DNA of 64,000 nt, taken from contig DCZO01000014.1 in the NCBI GenBank assembly GCA_002331335.1, forward strand, positions 292,825-356,824, in the 5' to 3' direction. A program made the translations under genes and the position numbers. Source of the DNA: Nitrospira sp. UBA2082. GTDB lineage: Bacteria; Nitrospirota; Nitrospiria; Nitrospirales; Nitrospiraceae. Position 1 is the stretch's first letter. Every line of letters starts with the position of its first letter. Positions 1 through 8,690 of the stretch are shown here, in pieces. The notes beneath the pieces were generated by a model. It did no database searches, had not been told where the DNA came from, and worked only from the letters and a program-made list of their open reading frames with translations.

Positions 1-848
1 ACGCCGTGCTCCGCGCGCGCTCCGGCATCAAAGATCCGAACCGCCCGATCGGCTCATTCCTGTTCCTCGGCCCCACCGGTGTCGGCAAAACGGAGCTGGC
101 TCGTGCGTTGGCTGCCATTCTGTTCGACGACGAAGGGAACCTTGTCCGGATCGACATGTCGGAATATATGGAAAAGCACACCGTCGCGCGCTTGATCGGC
201 GCCCCGCCCGGCTATGTCGGCTATGAAGAAGGCGGCCAGTTGACGGAAGCGGTCAGGCGACGCCCGTTCTCCGTCATCCTGTTCGATGAGATCGAAAAGG
301 CGCACCACGACGTGTTCAATGTCCTATTGCAAGTCCTGGACGACGGGCGGCTGACCGATTCCCAAGGCCGTACGGTCGATTTCAAGAACACGGTCCTGAT
401 CATGACCTCCAACATCGGCAGTCCTCAAATCCTTGAAGCACAGCAGCAGGGCGCCCGCTACGAACAGATGCGGACCGTCGTCATGGATGAGCTGCGGCAG
501 CATTTCCGTCCGGAGTTTTTGAACCGGGTGGATGAAGTGGTCGTGTTCCATCCGCTGGGCACGGAACATCTCGTGCAAATCGTGGAGATTCAGCTGCAGC
601 GGCTGCGCCAGCGGCTCGAAGAGCGGCGCATCACCCTCGCGCTCAGTCCGGCGGCGCTCCGGCAACTGGGCGAGCGGGGCTATGACCCGGTCTACGGAGC
701 GAGGCCGCTCAAGCGGCTCATCCAGCAGGAACTGGAAACGCCGATCGCGCGCTTGTTGGTCAAAGGAGAATTGCGGGACGGCGATACGGCAGCGGTCGAT
801 GTCAAAGACGGCGGAGTCGTCGTCGTACCGACCGTGACCAAGGAGTGA
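1..848 (+). CDS. clpB: ClpB disaggregase, C-terminal part (gene cut by window start)
   Basis: ATP-dependent unfoldase that, with DnaK, resolubilises aggregated proteins in the cytoplasm. About 281 residues are visible, in frame from base 3 with no start, so the gene begins before the window. The visible part is the second AAA+ domain plus the C-terminal small domain: Walker A GPTGVGKT (visible residues 22-29), Walker B ILFDEIEKAH, sensor-1 TSNIGS, and the sensor-2 segment GARPLKRLIQQELE, all typical of class I Clp/HSP100 proteins. The stop is at 846-848. The last ~145 coding bases recur as a relic near 5164. ClpB is preferred over ClpA/ClpC because of the long D2 small domain and context-free sequence resemblance; this choice is from recall, not alignment. 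Confidence 0.9.
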   Translation, partial: AVLRARSGIKDPNRPIGSFLFLGPTGVGKTELARALAAILFDDEGNLVRIDMSEYMEKHTVARLIGAPPGYVGYEEGGQLTEAVRRRPFSVILFDEIEKAHHDVFNVLLQVLDDGRLTDSQGRTVDFKNTVLIMTSNIGSPQILEAQQQGARYEQMRTVVMDELRQHFRPEFLNRVDEVVVFHPLGTEHLVQIVEIQLQRLRQRLEERRITLALSPAALRQLGERGYDPVYGARPLKRLIQQELETPIARLLVKGELRDGDTAAVDVKDGGVVVVPTVTKE

Positions 849-870
849 ACACTCTCTAGCCGATCGAGAC
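705..870 (+). repeat. Direct repeat copy 1: clpB 3' end
   Basis: This stretch matches 5164-5329 without gaps at a constant offset of 4459 bases, with about 14 mismatches in 166. It covers the last ~145 bases of clpB plus ~22 bases beyond its stop, including the bases that in copy 2 encode the stop end of the next gene on the opposite strand. This copy keeps the open clpB frame intact. The pair brackets the oxidase gene and looks like the footprint of an integration or duplication at the clpB 3' end. Confidence 0.85.
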
Positions 871-1114
871 AGGGCCGACTGTTGGCTCCTACACTCTTTG
901 AGGCTGGGTGTGATGACGGTTGATGAAAACCCTGGGCGTCAGATTCCCAATGGCATTATGCCTCCACTCTTCATAATACCCTCGTCACCAGACTTCAATC
1001 GCAAGCCTCGCTTCTGACCGTTATTAAGTATTAAGACGATACATCAAACTAGGCATCGCCAGCTGACCACTGCCAGCGAAACTAAACAATTACCACACCA
1101 GCACCCCCTTCATC

Positions 1115-4100
1115 TTAGGTGCAGTGCCAGATAATTCGTACCACCTGATGTCCAGCGGCACCATACTGGATTACGGTCAGTCGAGCCCGTGCTCTGCAAG
1201 CGCGATGCACAAGTTCTTCCATGGCCTTTTCCCTCGTGTGAAAGGTATGCCTAGTCGCGCCACACGCATCGAGCACAAAGCCTTGGAAATCGCCGAAGCA
1301 GTCATACAGAATCTCCGCGACCTTGCCCGTGACTCGTGCGCCTGTTTCATCAGAAACTTCCGTGCCGGACCAGTGTCCACCCGTCCCCTCCGGAGACGCC
1401 ACTATGCGGTCTGGATCACCTCCGAACGCCCGCACACGCGCAGCGATCTCGTCCAGGTACCGTCCGAATACCGGCACCCATCGGTTACCTGGCGCGAGAA
1501 TGCTTGCCCGATGGCGCAGGAGCGCGAGCCTGTGTTCTTCTGCAGCCAATAGGAGTGGACCGCGACTGACTGGTATCGTAAATTGAAACGCGCCCATAAC
1601 TTTCCTATGGGTGCCGGAAATTTGATGAAGGGAGATCTTAAAGAGCTGTCCTTCTCGAACAGTATCCGGCAATTGAACGCTGAGTAAGCCTGGAATATTT
1701 ACAACCCGATTGCCAGGAATCGGCAAAAGCGTTACATCTCCGACGCGGCATTCTACCGTATGAGAATCGACTAACCGACACATACCTGCACTCGGCTTCA
1801 ATGAAGCCACTTCGAGCAACTCCCTTACATCGACATCAGGCCAATAGAACCTCGCCACACTTTCTCGCGGAAGATTATTCCACCGTACAAGAAGCTGATC
1901 GTGCATCAGTGGTTTTGACACACCAGCAGCACCTGCTTTTGCTTCCGCGACATGATGGCCATGTGCCAATTCAGGGACAATCACGGTTGGCTGTGCTGAC
2001 AACGCCGGAAGCGCTTCGGGCAACTTCGGCCACACAGGCGATGGGCGCAACTCAAAGGTATGCTGAACGAGATGGCCATCACCTCCACCAGGGTTATCGG
2101 ATTTGACGATGACAAGATTGCGCTGTGCCAAATTGTCGTTGTCGCCAGGCGTCGCTCCCGGCGGTATCGGATCATCCGCGAAGTTCACCTCAGCCACCAG
2201 ACACTGATGTTGATCGATGATATGCTCCTGAATACTCAAAAGTGGGCCGGTGCCTCCGGTACCGTTGGCGTTCGGCTCACGCCGGTAAATATCAGTGCTT
2301 GGCTGATTGATGTCCAACCAACATCCGAAATACTCGACCTCGTCACTACCCGTCCCATTTAGCGGTCGCACGTTTTGGGGATCATCCTGTAATTCGAGAT
2401 TCCCCACACGCGCCGCAGCAAAGAACGGAATAGAGACAACCTCATTTCCCGCCAAACCAATCAGCGGACGCACGGTCGACCCGGTCGTATAGACTGGATA
2501 CGTCGACGGCCGAAATTCCATCGAGGCAGCCGCTGTCGTAAACATTCGAAAAAACACCCGAACATGTTCGGCGTTCTGCCCCACCGGCGCCCGATACCGT
2601 ACGCGAGCGAAAGCGTAGTTATAGATTTTCTTGCCACTGAGGACTGGGGCAAGCTCAAGCGGGCTTTCGGCCTGGTCGGTCTTAAGGTCGCGCTCGAACG
2701 GATGTGTGATTCCTTCCGGGCGAGCACGCAACTCCGCAAGTACCCCATCGAGAAACCTGTACGGGGCGTTGACATCAGCCTCTTGCGTAACGCTTGCGAA
2801 TGTTTCGTCTTGAGCAATTTGCAGCACGCGCACGTCGAGGCTGAGCCAGTGAGGGTTTCCGTCGACCATATAGGGATTTTTCCGCTTGAACAAGGTTACG
2901 TTGCCTCGTGTTTCATGTCCTCCCCTCTGAACAATAATGGAAACAGAACGTATTTCGGCAGAACCCAAGGCGCTGAACGCAGAAACGTTGGTAAAGCGGA
3001 TCGAGTAGACAAGCACAATCTTCTGCCCAATTCCAGGCGATGCACTACCGCTCTCAAACAACGTACGTTCCAACCGAGCACTCATGCCGGGAACGGTACC
3101 TCCCCCATTCCCCCACTGAAACAAGATAGATGGTCCACCCGGCAACCCAGCATCGCCAGACACAAACCCGTCCATAACGACATAGAACGCGTCGTAAAAC
3201 GTCGCCGGGTTGCCCATTGTACTGACTTCCATCTCAGAGAAATGACTGCGGTCGGTGATGACGTACATTGCACCACCGACTCGGATGAACCGCGCATACT
3301 GGCAAGGACGGCCACCTTCGTCGATTAAGAACAACATGTAGTGTCCAGGAGGGGCAACGGCTCCATGGGGCGGCGCTGTCAGTGTGAGTGCTGTCCCTTC
3401 ACGCCCTTTGATCGCGAGCTCGATGCACCGTTGGTCCAGGTTAATGGAGTGAGTCATTGACCCACACCGGATTAAGGCTGCGCGACGGATACTCGCCGCC
3501 TCTGGGCTCCGCACAGTGAACAGTTGCCCATACGCCACATTCGATGGACAATCGGATATCCTTGGTCGTGTGCCTGCTGGATAAGGCGGCGTAAAGATCT
3601 CGGCGTTCAGCACACGGCGGTCCACTCCTCCTTCGGTCCTAGCGGAATTCACGTTCGAACCCGCTGTCCACACACGTCCATCAGGAAGCAGCAACATGGT
3701 GGAATGATAGTTGCGCACTTGCTGAGCCGGTTCTTCGATTGTCTGCCAGCTATCGGTCACGGGGTCGTATAGTTCCGGTGCTTGTACCCCTGTGGCGTCG
3801 TTCGCCCTATCCTCTGCTCCTCCAACCACCACGACCTTACCAGTTGGGAGCAAGACAGCCCCTGAATTGTTCCGAACCTTTCCTGCTGCCGATCCAACTC
3901 GCGTTCCAGCGTTCTGCCATGATGGACTGGTAGCCCCCAAATCAAGCTTCATCGGTTGGACAGCCCCGGTCACCAAAATTCGAGCACGATAGTTGTCTTC
4001 AGGTGACAAGGGTAGGATGACTGAAGAAATGGCCCCGCCGGCAGGCCCAGCGGTCACAACCGTCGCGGCTCCTGTCCAGGAGTCGTATCGCATGGTTCCA

Positions 4101-4744
4101 CCGCCAGAATCCACTACGAGAACAAGCCCATCGGCTGGAATCACGTGCATCCGTGCATATCCACCCACTCCTGGAAGCGCTGGCATCCGCGTCCACGAAT
4201 TGGTCGCTGGCAAGTACCGCTCTGGCGTGTCATTCTCATGACGTGTATCGTCACCCGCAGGATGTCCGCCCACGGCCAGCAATTGTCCATTCGGTAGAGT
4301 CAAGATGGTTGGATACCATCGGCCTCCGCCAGTATCGTTCATCTCCTGACCGGGCTCTGGACCAAATCGAGCAATTTCAGAAAAACCGGGCGCGAACGGG
4401 TTGTAGACCCAACAGCGCCGTTCGGCTGTGAAGTGTCCAAGCATGCCATGTTCGCCTGGAGCCTCGGCCTCATATGTCGCTGTTCCGCCCCCGATCAGCA
4501 GTCGTCCATCGGCCATGAAGGCATGGCCACAACAAAACAGATCGGCTGGTGGAGATGACACGTATGTGATGGCTTCTGTTCGGCAATTGAAACGGCGAGA
4601 CTTATCAATGCTATTCATCAGTAATGCTGGTGGGCTGTGCTCGTCGCCGCCGAAATAGATTACCTCGCCATCACCATTTGGAGTTGGCACAACAGCTGCG
4701 TGAATGGCACAGATTTCCGAATTAATAAGCGGTCCCCACGGCAT
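1115..4744 (-). CDS. Galactose/glyoxal oxidase-like copper-radical protein with long C-terminal extension
   Basis: The N-terminal ~490 residues form a kelch-type propeller followed by the immunoglobulin-like early-set domain of galactose/glyoxal oxidases. All expected copper and cofactor residues can be placed: Cys71 (in LFCCGH; thioether Cys), Tyr144 (RWYPT; its partner), Tyr346-His347 (NYHS) and His432 (THS). Such enzymes oxidise primary alcohols or aldehydes and make H2O2. Residues ~490-1209 are beta-rich with no domain I can name. They end in a segment (RWVPVFGRYLDEI, then GKVAEILYDCFGDFQGF) that I have the impression of having seen at the C-termini of other bacterial proteins. No signal peptide is evident at the ATG chosen. 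The gene is somewhat lower in GC than its neighbours and sits alone inside the clpB repeats, suggesting acquisition. Confidence 0.8.
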   Translation of the reverse strand: MPWGPLINSEICAIHAAVVPTPNGDGEVIYFGGDEHSPPALLMNSIDKSRRFNCRTEAITYVSSPPADLFCCGHAFMADGRLLIGGGTATYEAEAPGEHGMLGHFTAERRCWVYNPFAPGFSEIARFGPEPGQEMNDTGGGRWYPTILTLPNGQLLAVGGHPAGDDTRHENDTPERYLPATNSWTRMPALPGVGGYARMHVIPADGLVLVVDSGGGTMRYDSWTGAATVVTAGPAGGAISSVILPLSPEDNYRARILVTGAVQPMKLDLGATSPSWQNAGTRVGSAAGKVRNNSGAVLLPTGKVVVVGGAEDRANDATGVQAPELYDPVTDSWQTIEEPAQQVRNYHSTMLLLPDGRVWTAGSNVNSARTEGGVDRRVLNAEIFTPPYPAGTRPRISDCPSNVAYGQLFTVRSPEAASIRRAALIRCGSMTHSINLDQRCIELAIKGREGTALTLTAPPHGAVAPPGHYMLFLIDEGGRPCQYARFIRVGGAMYVITDRSHFSEMEVSTMGNPATFYDAFYVVMDGFVSGDAGLPGGPSILFQWGNGGGTVPGMSARLERTLFESGSASPGIGQKIVLVYSIRFTNVSAFSALGSAEIRSVSIIVQRGGHETRGNVTLFKRKNPYMVDGNPHWLSLDVRVLQIAQDETFASVTQEADVNAPYRFLDGVLAELRARPEGITHPFERDLKTDQAESPLELAPVLSGKKIYNYAFARVRYRAPVGQNAEHVRVFFRMFTTAAASMEFRPSTYPVYTTGSTVRPLIGLAGNEVVSIPFFAAARVGNLELQDDPQNVRPLNGTGSDEVEYFGCWLDINQPSTDIYRREPNANGTGGTGPLLSIQEHIIDQHQCLVAEVNFADDPIPPGATPGDNDNLAQRNLVIVKSDNPGGGDGHLVQHTFELRPSPVWPKLPEALPALSAQPTVIVPELAHGHHVAEAKAGAAGVSKPLMHDQLLVRWNNLPRESVARFYWPDVDVRELLEVASLKPSAGMCRLVDSHTVECRVGDVTLLPIPGNRVVNIPGLLSVQLPDTVREGQLFKISLHQISGTHRKVMGAFQFTIPVSRGPLLLAAEEHRLALLRHRASILAPGNRWVPVFGRYLDEIAARVRAFGGDPDRIVASPEGTGGHWSGTEVSDETGARVTGKVAEILYDCFGDFQGFVLDACGATRHTFHTREKAMEELVHRACRARARLTVIQYGAAGHQVVRIIWHCT

Positions 4745-5140
4745 TCGTCAGCCCTCCTCTGAGGTTATCTCCTATCAGCTTCCACAGGGGAGACATGGTT
4801 GTCTTGCCCCTCGATTGATTGAACTCTAAAAGTACGTCTAGCAATCGTTATGCCGCCCTGACACCACCCATCTCATCGGAAGCACTCGCACCTATTTTTC
4901 TCAAAATCGATCTTTGATGAGCTTTAGTCTCTGCATCGCAGATACAATCATGAGCAAGGTATCCAATTGCTTGAACACACATGAGTGCTTCCTCGATCTT
5001 CGCGTCGTTGCTATCTCAGGAATGCTTTTTCAATCTTGAAACAGGTTCTTTTGTGAAGATCAATCGATTAAGAAGCGATGCGAGTATATCCGTTAGGATA
5101 CTGAGCGAACAAGATACAATGTCTTCGAAACTAGCAGTCC
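4745..5140. other. Intergenic stretch, no gene recognised
   Basis: AT-richer DNA upstream of the oxidase gene. An open frame begins at 4981 and runs into the clpB relic, but its first ~55 residues resemble nothing I know. It probably contains the oxidase promoter (leftward); I cannot place -35/-10 boxes confidently. It lies inside the inferred insertion. Confidence 0.5.
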
Positions 5141-5329
5141 CGCATCCTGCCTACAGAACCTCACCGCTCAAGCGGTTCATCCAGCAGGAATTGGAAACGT
5201 CGATCGCGCACTTGTTGGTCAAAGGAGAATTTCGGGATGGAGATACGGCAGCGGTCGATGTCAAAGACGGCGGAGTCGTCGTCGTACCGACCGTGACGGC
5301 GAAGTGAAGGCCCTCTAGCCGATCGAGAC
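5141..5329 (+). pseudogene. Relic of clpB 3' end (direct repeat copy 2)
   Basis: The encoded tail (SPLKRFIQQELETSIAHLLV, then GEFRDGDTAAVDV and so on) matches the C-terminus of ClpB at 705-848. It carries several amino-acid changes (Leu to Phe twice, Pro to Ser, Arg to His), and upstream of ~5150 the similarity fades into unrelated sequence. It has no AAA+ core, so it cannot be a working ClpB. Similarity continues past the stop into the 3' end of the convergent gene at 5315. This suggests that this copy is the ancestral junction and that the sequence between the repeats was inserted. Confidence 0.8.
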
Positions 5330-5740
5330 GGCGCCGCCTTTCGCGTCGATGGTCTGGCCGGCCTTCGTCTGCTTCTCGATCTTCCATTGTTTGGCCGACA
5401 CTTCGAAGAGATGGCCTTTCATCGTGTAAAACTCCGCGTGTGAGCACGACACAAGGCCGGGGGCTTTCACATCAAGTTGGAGCAACACCCTCCCCGAGTC
5501 CGTTTCCTTCAGGGCCACACGCTCGACGGTTTTGTTCACATCATAGGCGCGCCGCTCGTTGAACATCAGCGTGCTGTCCACCATCTTGGCCAGCATCCGA
5601 CCGTCCGCATCGAACAAGGCAAAGTTTACCAACAGCGCACCTGTTGAAGCATGCCGGGCCACCTGGATTTGCGGTACCCCTTCGATTTCGATCGTGCCGT
5701 CTGAATTGCGGTAGAGATTGGAGCCGACTTCGATATCCAT
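5315..5740 (-). CDS. Hypothetical protein, 141 aa
   Basis: I do not recognise the family. The protein is soluble, with no signal peptide or membrane segment, and appears beta-rich (IEVGSNLYRNSDGTIEIEGV near the start; FALFDADGRMLAKM). It has a central Cys-containing segment GLVSCSHAEFYTM. The ATG at 5740 is chosen over an in-frame TTG four codons upstream. Its 3' end converges on the clpB relic, and a few bases of this end are also repeated after the intact clpB at 858-870. It lies 54 bases downstream of the small membrane protein gene on the same strand, so it may be the last gene of the ComM-led run. Confidence 0.6.
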   Translation of the reverse strand: MDIEVGSNLYRNSDGTIEIEGVPQIQVARHASTGALLVNFALFDADGRMLAKMVDSTLMFNERRAYDVNKTVERVALKETDSGRVLLQLDVKAPGLVSCSHAEFYTMKGHLFEVSAKQWKIEKQTKAGQTIDAKGGAVSIG

Positions 5741-5794
5741 GATCGGGGTCAAGTACCAAATTTCAGGTGTCGAGTTTCGGTTGACTGATTTACG

Positions 5795-6007
5795 TCACGC
5801 TTTCTTGATGCGGTCGAGAATCAAGGCGATGCAGCCGGCCAGCAGGCCGCCTCCCATAATCGTGATCAGGAGTTCCGCAAGCTTGAGATCCCAGACAGAG
5901 CCTTGCGCCTCCATGACTTCTCGAATGCCGCCTTGCACCATAATGACGGAGAGCGCCATGGTCGCGCCCACCGTAAACCACCACAGAAATACTTTCAACG
6001 TTGCCAC
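5795..6007 (-). CDS. Small membrane protein, 70 aa
   Basis: Two predicted membrane segments: residues ~5-25 (VFLWWFTVGATMALSVIMV) and ~43-64 (LAELLITIMGGGLLAGCIAL), joined by a short polar loop with acidic residues. It ends in basic RIKKA. The start is a GTG with AAGGAG eight bases upstream. It begins 12 bases after the stop of the ComM-like gene, so the two are probably cotranscribed. No family recognised and no function inferred. Confidence 0.65.
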   Translation of the reverse strand: MATLKVFLWWFTVGATMALSVIMVQGGIREVMEAQGSVWDLKLAELLITIMGGGLLAGCIALILDRIKKA

Positions 6008-6018
6008 CGAAATACTCC

Positions 6019-7548
6019 TTATGCGTCCGGGCTGCGGTCGAACGAGCGGTACTGGATGGCCTCCGCCACATGCATGGCCTCAATCTTATCAGACTCGGCA
6101 AGATCGGCAATGGTGCGCGCGACGCGTAGAATGCGTCCGTGTGCCCGTGCCGATAGCCGTAGCCTGGTCATGGCCTGCTCAAGCAGATCTTGTGTCGGCT
6201 GATCCAGCCCACAATACCGTTTCAGCTGCCGCGGCTTCAATTGGGCATTCGTGTAGATGCCGTCGTTCCGATAGCGAAGACGCTGGCGGTCGCGAGCCGC
6301 CACGACCCGCGACCGGATCGCCGCCGACCCTTCGGTGGAAGGTTGTTCGCTCCGCAGTTCCCGAACCGGCACCGGCGGCACGTCCAGATGAAGATCCAGC
6401 CGGTCGAGCAGCGGGCCGGACAGTTTTGCCCGGTACCGGCGAATCTGCGCGACTGAGCAGACGCAGGGCCTCGTTCGGTCCCCGTAGTAGCCGCACGGGC
6501 ACGGATTCATGGCCGCGACCAGCATGAACCGCGCAGGGTACTTGAGTGACCCGCTGGCCCTCGTCAACGTGACGTGGCCGTCTTCCAGCGGCTGCCGCAA
6601 CCCCTCCAGTACGCCCCGTTTGAATTCCGGCGATTCGTCGAGAAACAGCACCCCGTTATGGGCCAACGAAACTTCGCCGGGTCTCGGCACCGTGCCACCG
6701 CCGACGAGACCGGCGTCGGAAATGCTGTGATGCGGAGCGCGGAAAGGACGCACTGTCAGTAAGGGCCGCGCAGGCGCCAGTTGACCGGCGACACTGTGCA
6801 CCCGCGTCGTTTCAATGGCTTCATCCAAATCCAGAAGAGGCAGAATCGACGGCAGACGGCGCGCCAGCATCGTCTTACCGGACCCGGGAGGGCCGACCAT
6901 CAACACGTTATGCCCGCCTGCCGCCGCGACTTCGAGCGCCCGTTTCGCGTGATCCTGTCCACGCACGTCGCTGAAGTCTTCGTCCTCGATCGGTCGGCCG
7001 GACTCGATCATGCCGCGGTTCGACACGCACGGCGCGATCGCTTGGCCTCCTCTCAAAAACTCCACCGCCTCGGGTAATGTCTGAATGGGATACACGCACA
7101 CCCCGTCGACCAGCGAGGCTTCGGGGCCGTTTTCAGCCGGCAGCAACAATTCGAATCCTTTGCGGCACACCAAGCCGAATGACAACGACCCGGTGACCGG
7201 CTTCACGCGTCCGTCGAGCGAGAGTTCTCCGATCAGCACGCGCCGGTTCAGCGCCTCCGGCGAAATGACTTCTTCCGCGACGAGAATACCAACCGCGATC
7301 GCCAAATCCAGTCCCGATCCTTCTTTCTTGATCCCCGCCGGCGCGAGATTGACCGTGATGCGTTTGGCGGGAAAGTGGAAGCCGCTGTTCTTCAGTGCGG
7401 AGCGGACCCGATCACGGCTTTCCTTCACCGTCGCGTCGGGCAAGCCGACGACGGAAAATTGCGGGAGGCCGCCCGCAATATCGACTTCGACATCCACCAG
7501 GTGGGCATCGAGACCGACGAGCGCTGCGCTCGTCACCTTAGCGAGCAT
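6019..7548 (-). CDS. comM: ComM/YifB-family Mg-chelatase-like AAA+ ATPase
   Basis: A 509-residue protein of the YifB/ComM family, a hexameric helicase that promotes branch migration when incoming DNA recombines during natural transformation. N-terminal domain (residues ~1-170) begins LAKVTSAALVGLDAHLVDVE, with the family pattern GLPQFSVVGLPDATVKESRDR. The AAA+ domain has Walker A GPPGSGKT and Walker B LFLDESPEF, followed by the C-terminal Mg-chelatase-type region. A CPCGYYGD and CVCS cysteine pair typical of the family lies in the middle. The ATG at 7548 is chosen because the family N-terminus starts there; the open frame continues 43 codons further upstream with no similarity. Confidence 0.92.
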   Translation of the reverse strand: MLAKVTSAALVGLDAHLVDVEVDIAGGLPQFSVVGLPDATVKESRDRVRSALKNSGFHFPAKRITVNLAPAGIKKEGSGLDLAIAVGILVAEEVISPEALNRRVLIGELSLDGRVKPVTGSLSFGLVCRKGFELLLPAENGPEASLVDGVCVYPIQTLPEAVEFLRGGQAIAPCVSNRGMIESGRPIEDEDFSDVRGQDHAKRALEVAAAGGHNVLMVGPPGSGKTMLARRLPSILPLLDLDEAIETTRVHSVAGQLAPARPLLTVRPFRAPHHSISDAGLVGGGTVPRPGEVSLAHNGVLFLDESPEFKRGVLEGLRQPLEDGHVTLTRASGSLKYPARFMLVAAMNPCPCGYYGDRTRPCVCSVAQIRRYRAKLSGPLLDRLDLHLDVPPVPVRELRSEQPSTEGSAAIRSRVVAARDRQRLRYRNDGIYTNAQLKPRQLKRYCGLDQPTQDLLEQAMTRLRLSARAHGRILRVARTIADLAESDKIEAMHVAEAIQYRSFDRSPDA

Positions 7549-7675
7549 GCAAGAGCCAGCCTTTCCACGCTGAAATGAGGCGCGATTATAGGAATTCTTC
7601 CGAAGTGTTTCAATAGAACGGTCGGGCAGCACCGGCGCTAACATCTTGTGGCCGAACGCGGTATAATCCGCCCCC

Positions 7676-8338
7676 ATGCACCTCTGGTCCTTCTCCCAGA
7701 AGGAACCCTTCGTTGGGATCGTGCCACGATCGACACGTAGACTCCGGCTGGCCTGTCTTAGTATGGGGATGCTTGTGGTTCATGCTACCAACGGTGTACT
7801 TCCGGAGAGACCATCTGCCTTCGCCTCACCCGCTCCCATTCAGATACAGCGATCGGGAAAAGCCGCCTCCCCTCACGTGGGCGCGGCGATGGCTGTGCTC
7901 GCGACACTCGAACAGTCGCGCGTGCTTCCTCCTGAAGGCACCGTGGAGGCCAATCGCATCATCAAGTCCGTCATCCAACTGCAATCCCTGTTCACCAACA
8001 AGACGGACCCCGCAGTGCAGGAGTTCTTGCAACATGCGGTGGCACGCAAACACGGAGATCGGACGGCACAGGTTGTGACGCAGTTTCACTCAGGCGGCTG
8101 GACTCCGGACGTGCTGGAAGCGCTCGCCGATGCGGTCCTCCTGAGCCCAACGGAAGTGCTTGCGCGGCTCGCGCCGGGGCTTGCATTAGTGAACCTCTCG
8201 GTGGATGACTTGCAGCACTTCATGCAACTGGTTCGGAACAGCGAGCGGGCGCTGGCAGATGCCGGGAAGAATTTTCATGATGTCTTTATCTCCCACCGAA
8301 AGATGATGCCGGGAGCGGCAGGACGGTCACTACACTAA
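7676..8338 (+). CDS. Hypothetical exported protein, 220 aa
   Basis: Unrecognised. The N-terminus has a basic stretch (STRRLRLACLSMGMLVV) followed by a hydrophobic core and PSAFASP, compatible with a signal peptide, though it is preceded by an atypically long leader; a start at an internal Met (residue 30 or 32) is possible. The rest is mostly helical and hydrophilic (EANRIIKSVIQLQSLFTNK; DVLEALADAVLLSPTEVLAR). It is transcribed divergently from the ComM-like gene and ends 10 bases before the RAM-domain gene, so these two may form an operon. Confidence 0.6.
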   Translation: MHLWSFSQKEPFVGIVPRSTRRLRLACLSMGMLVVHATNGVLPERPSAFASPAPIQIQRSGKAASPHVGAAMAVLATLEQSRVLPPEGTVEANRIIKSVIQLQSLFTNKTDPAVQEFLQHAVARKHGDRTAQVVTQFHSGGWTPDVLEALADAVLLSPTEVLARLAPGLALVNLSVDDLQHFMQLVRNSERALADAGKNFHDVFISHRKMMPGAAGRSLH

Positions 8339-8348
8339 GGAGGACCCC

Positions 8349-8582
8349 ATGGCAACCAGAGCATATATCCTCATTAAGGTCAAAGCCGGGAAAGCCAAAG
8401 ACGTGGTCGCGGCTTTGAAACGCATCCCCGGTGTTGAACATGCTCACCCCTGTTTCGGCCGTCCTGACATCTTCGTCTTCATCAGCGTACAGGACGAACG
8501 GGCACTCTCGGACGTCGTCATCACCAAGATCCATGCCATCGACGGCGTCGAAGAGACCGATACGCATATCGTGGCCGAGTAG
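8349..8582 (+). CDS. Lrp/AsnC-type ligand-binding (RAM) domain protein
   Basis: A 77-residue stand-alone RAM domain: the alpha-beta effector-binding module of Lrp/AsnC regulators without the helix-turn-helix. The pattern AYILIKVKAGKAKDVVAALK, then GVEHAHPCFGRPDIFVFISV and a final IDGVEETDTHIV is typical. Such proteins usually oligomerise and bind small molecules such as amino acids; the ligand here is unknown. A strong ribosome site (AAGGAGG) precedes the ATG. The gene starts 10 bases after the preceding hypothetical gene. Confidence 0.88.
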   Translation: MATRAYILIKVKAGKAKDVVAALKRIPGVEHAHPCFGRPDIFVFISVQDERALSDVVITKIHAIDGVEETDTHIVAE

Positions 8583-8590
8583 TAAGCGCG

Positions 8591-8690
8591 ATGACGCGTC
8601 ATGCGTCAACCGTCAATCGGTGATGAAATGACAACTGCTCACACGCCATCACCACCTCCGTTTGACGAATGACGATTGACGATCACGGAG
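8591..8690. repeat. TGACG-rich intergenic inverted repeats, copy A
   Basis: Contains the palindrome ATGACGCGTCAT (8591-8602), then CGTCAACCGTCAATC, and later TGACGAATGACGATTGACG, which reads as the inverse of the earlier motif. The same motifs recur at about 29505-29600. The right part overlaps the 3' end of the oxidoreductase gene and encodes its last residues. It looks like a dispersed extragenic repeat that can form a hairpin between convergent genes. Confidence 0.5.

Noticed and set aside
4981..5307. Open frame containing the clpB tail, read as a real gene
   Set aside because: Only the last ~50 residues resemble ClpB; the upstream part resembles nothing and no ribosome site is present. 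It is treated as a relic plus chance extension.
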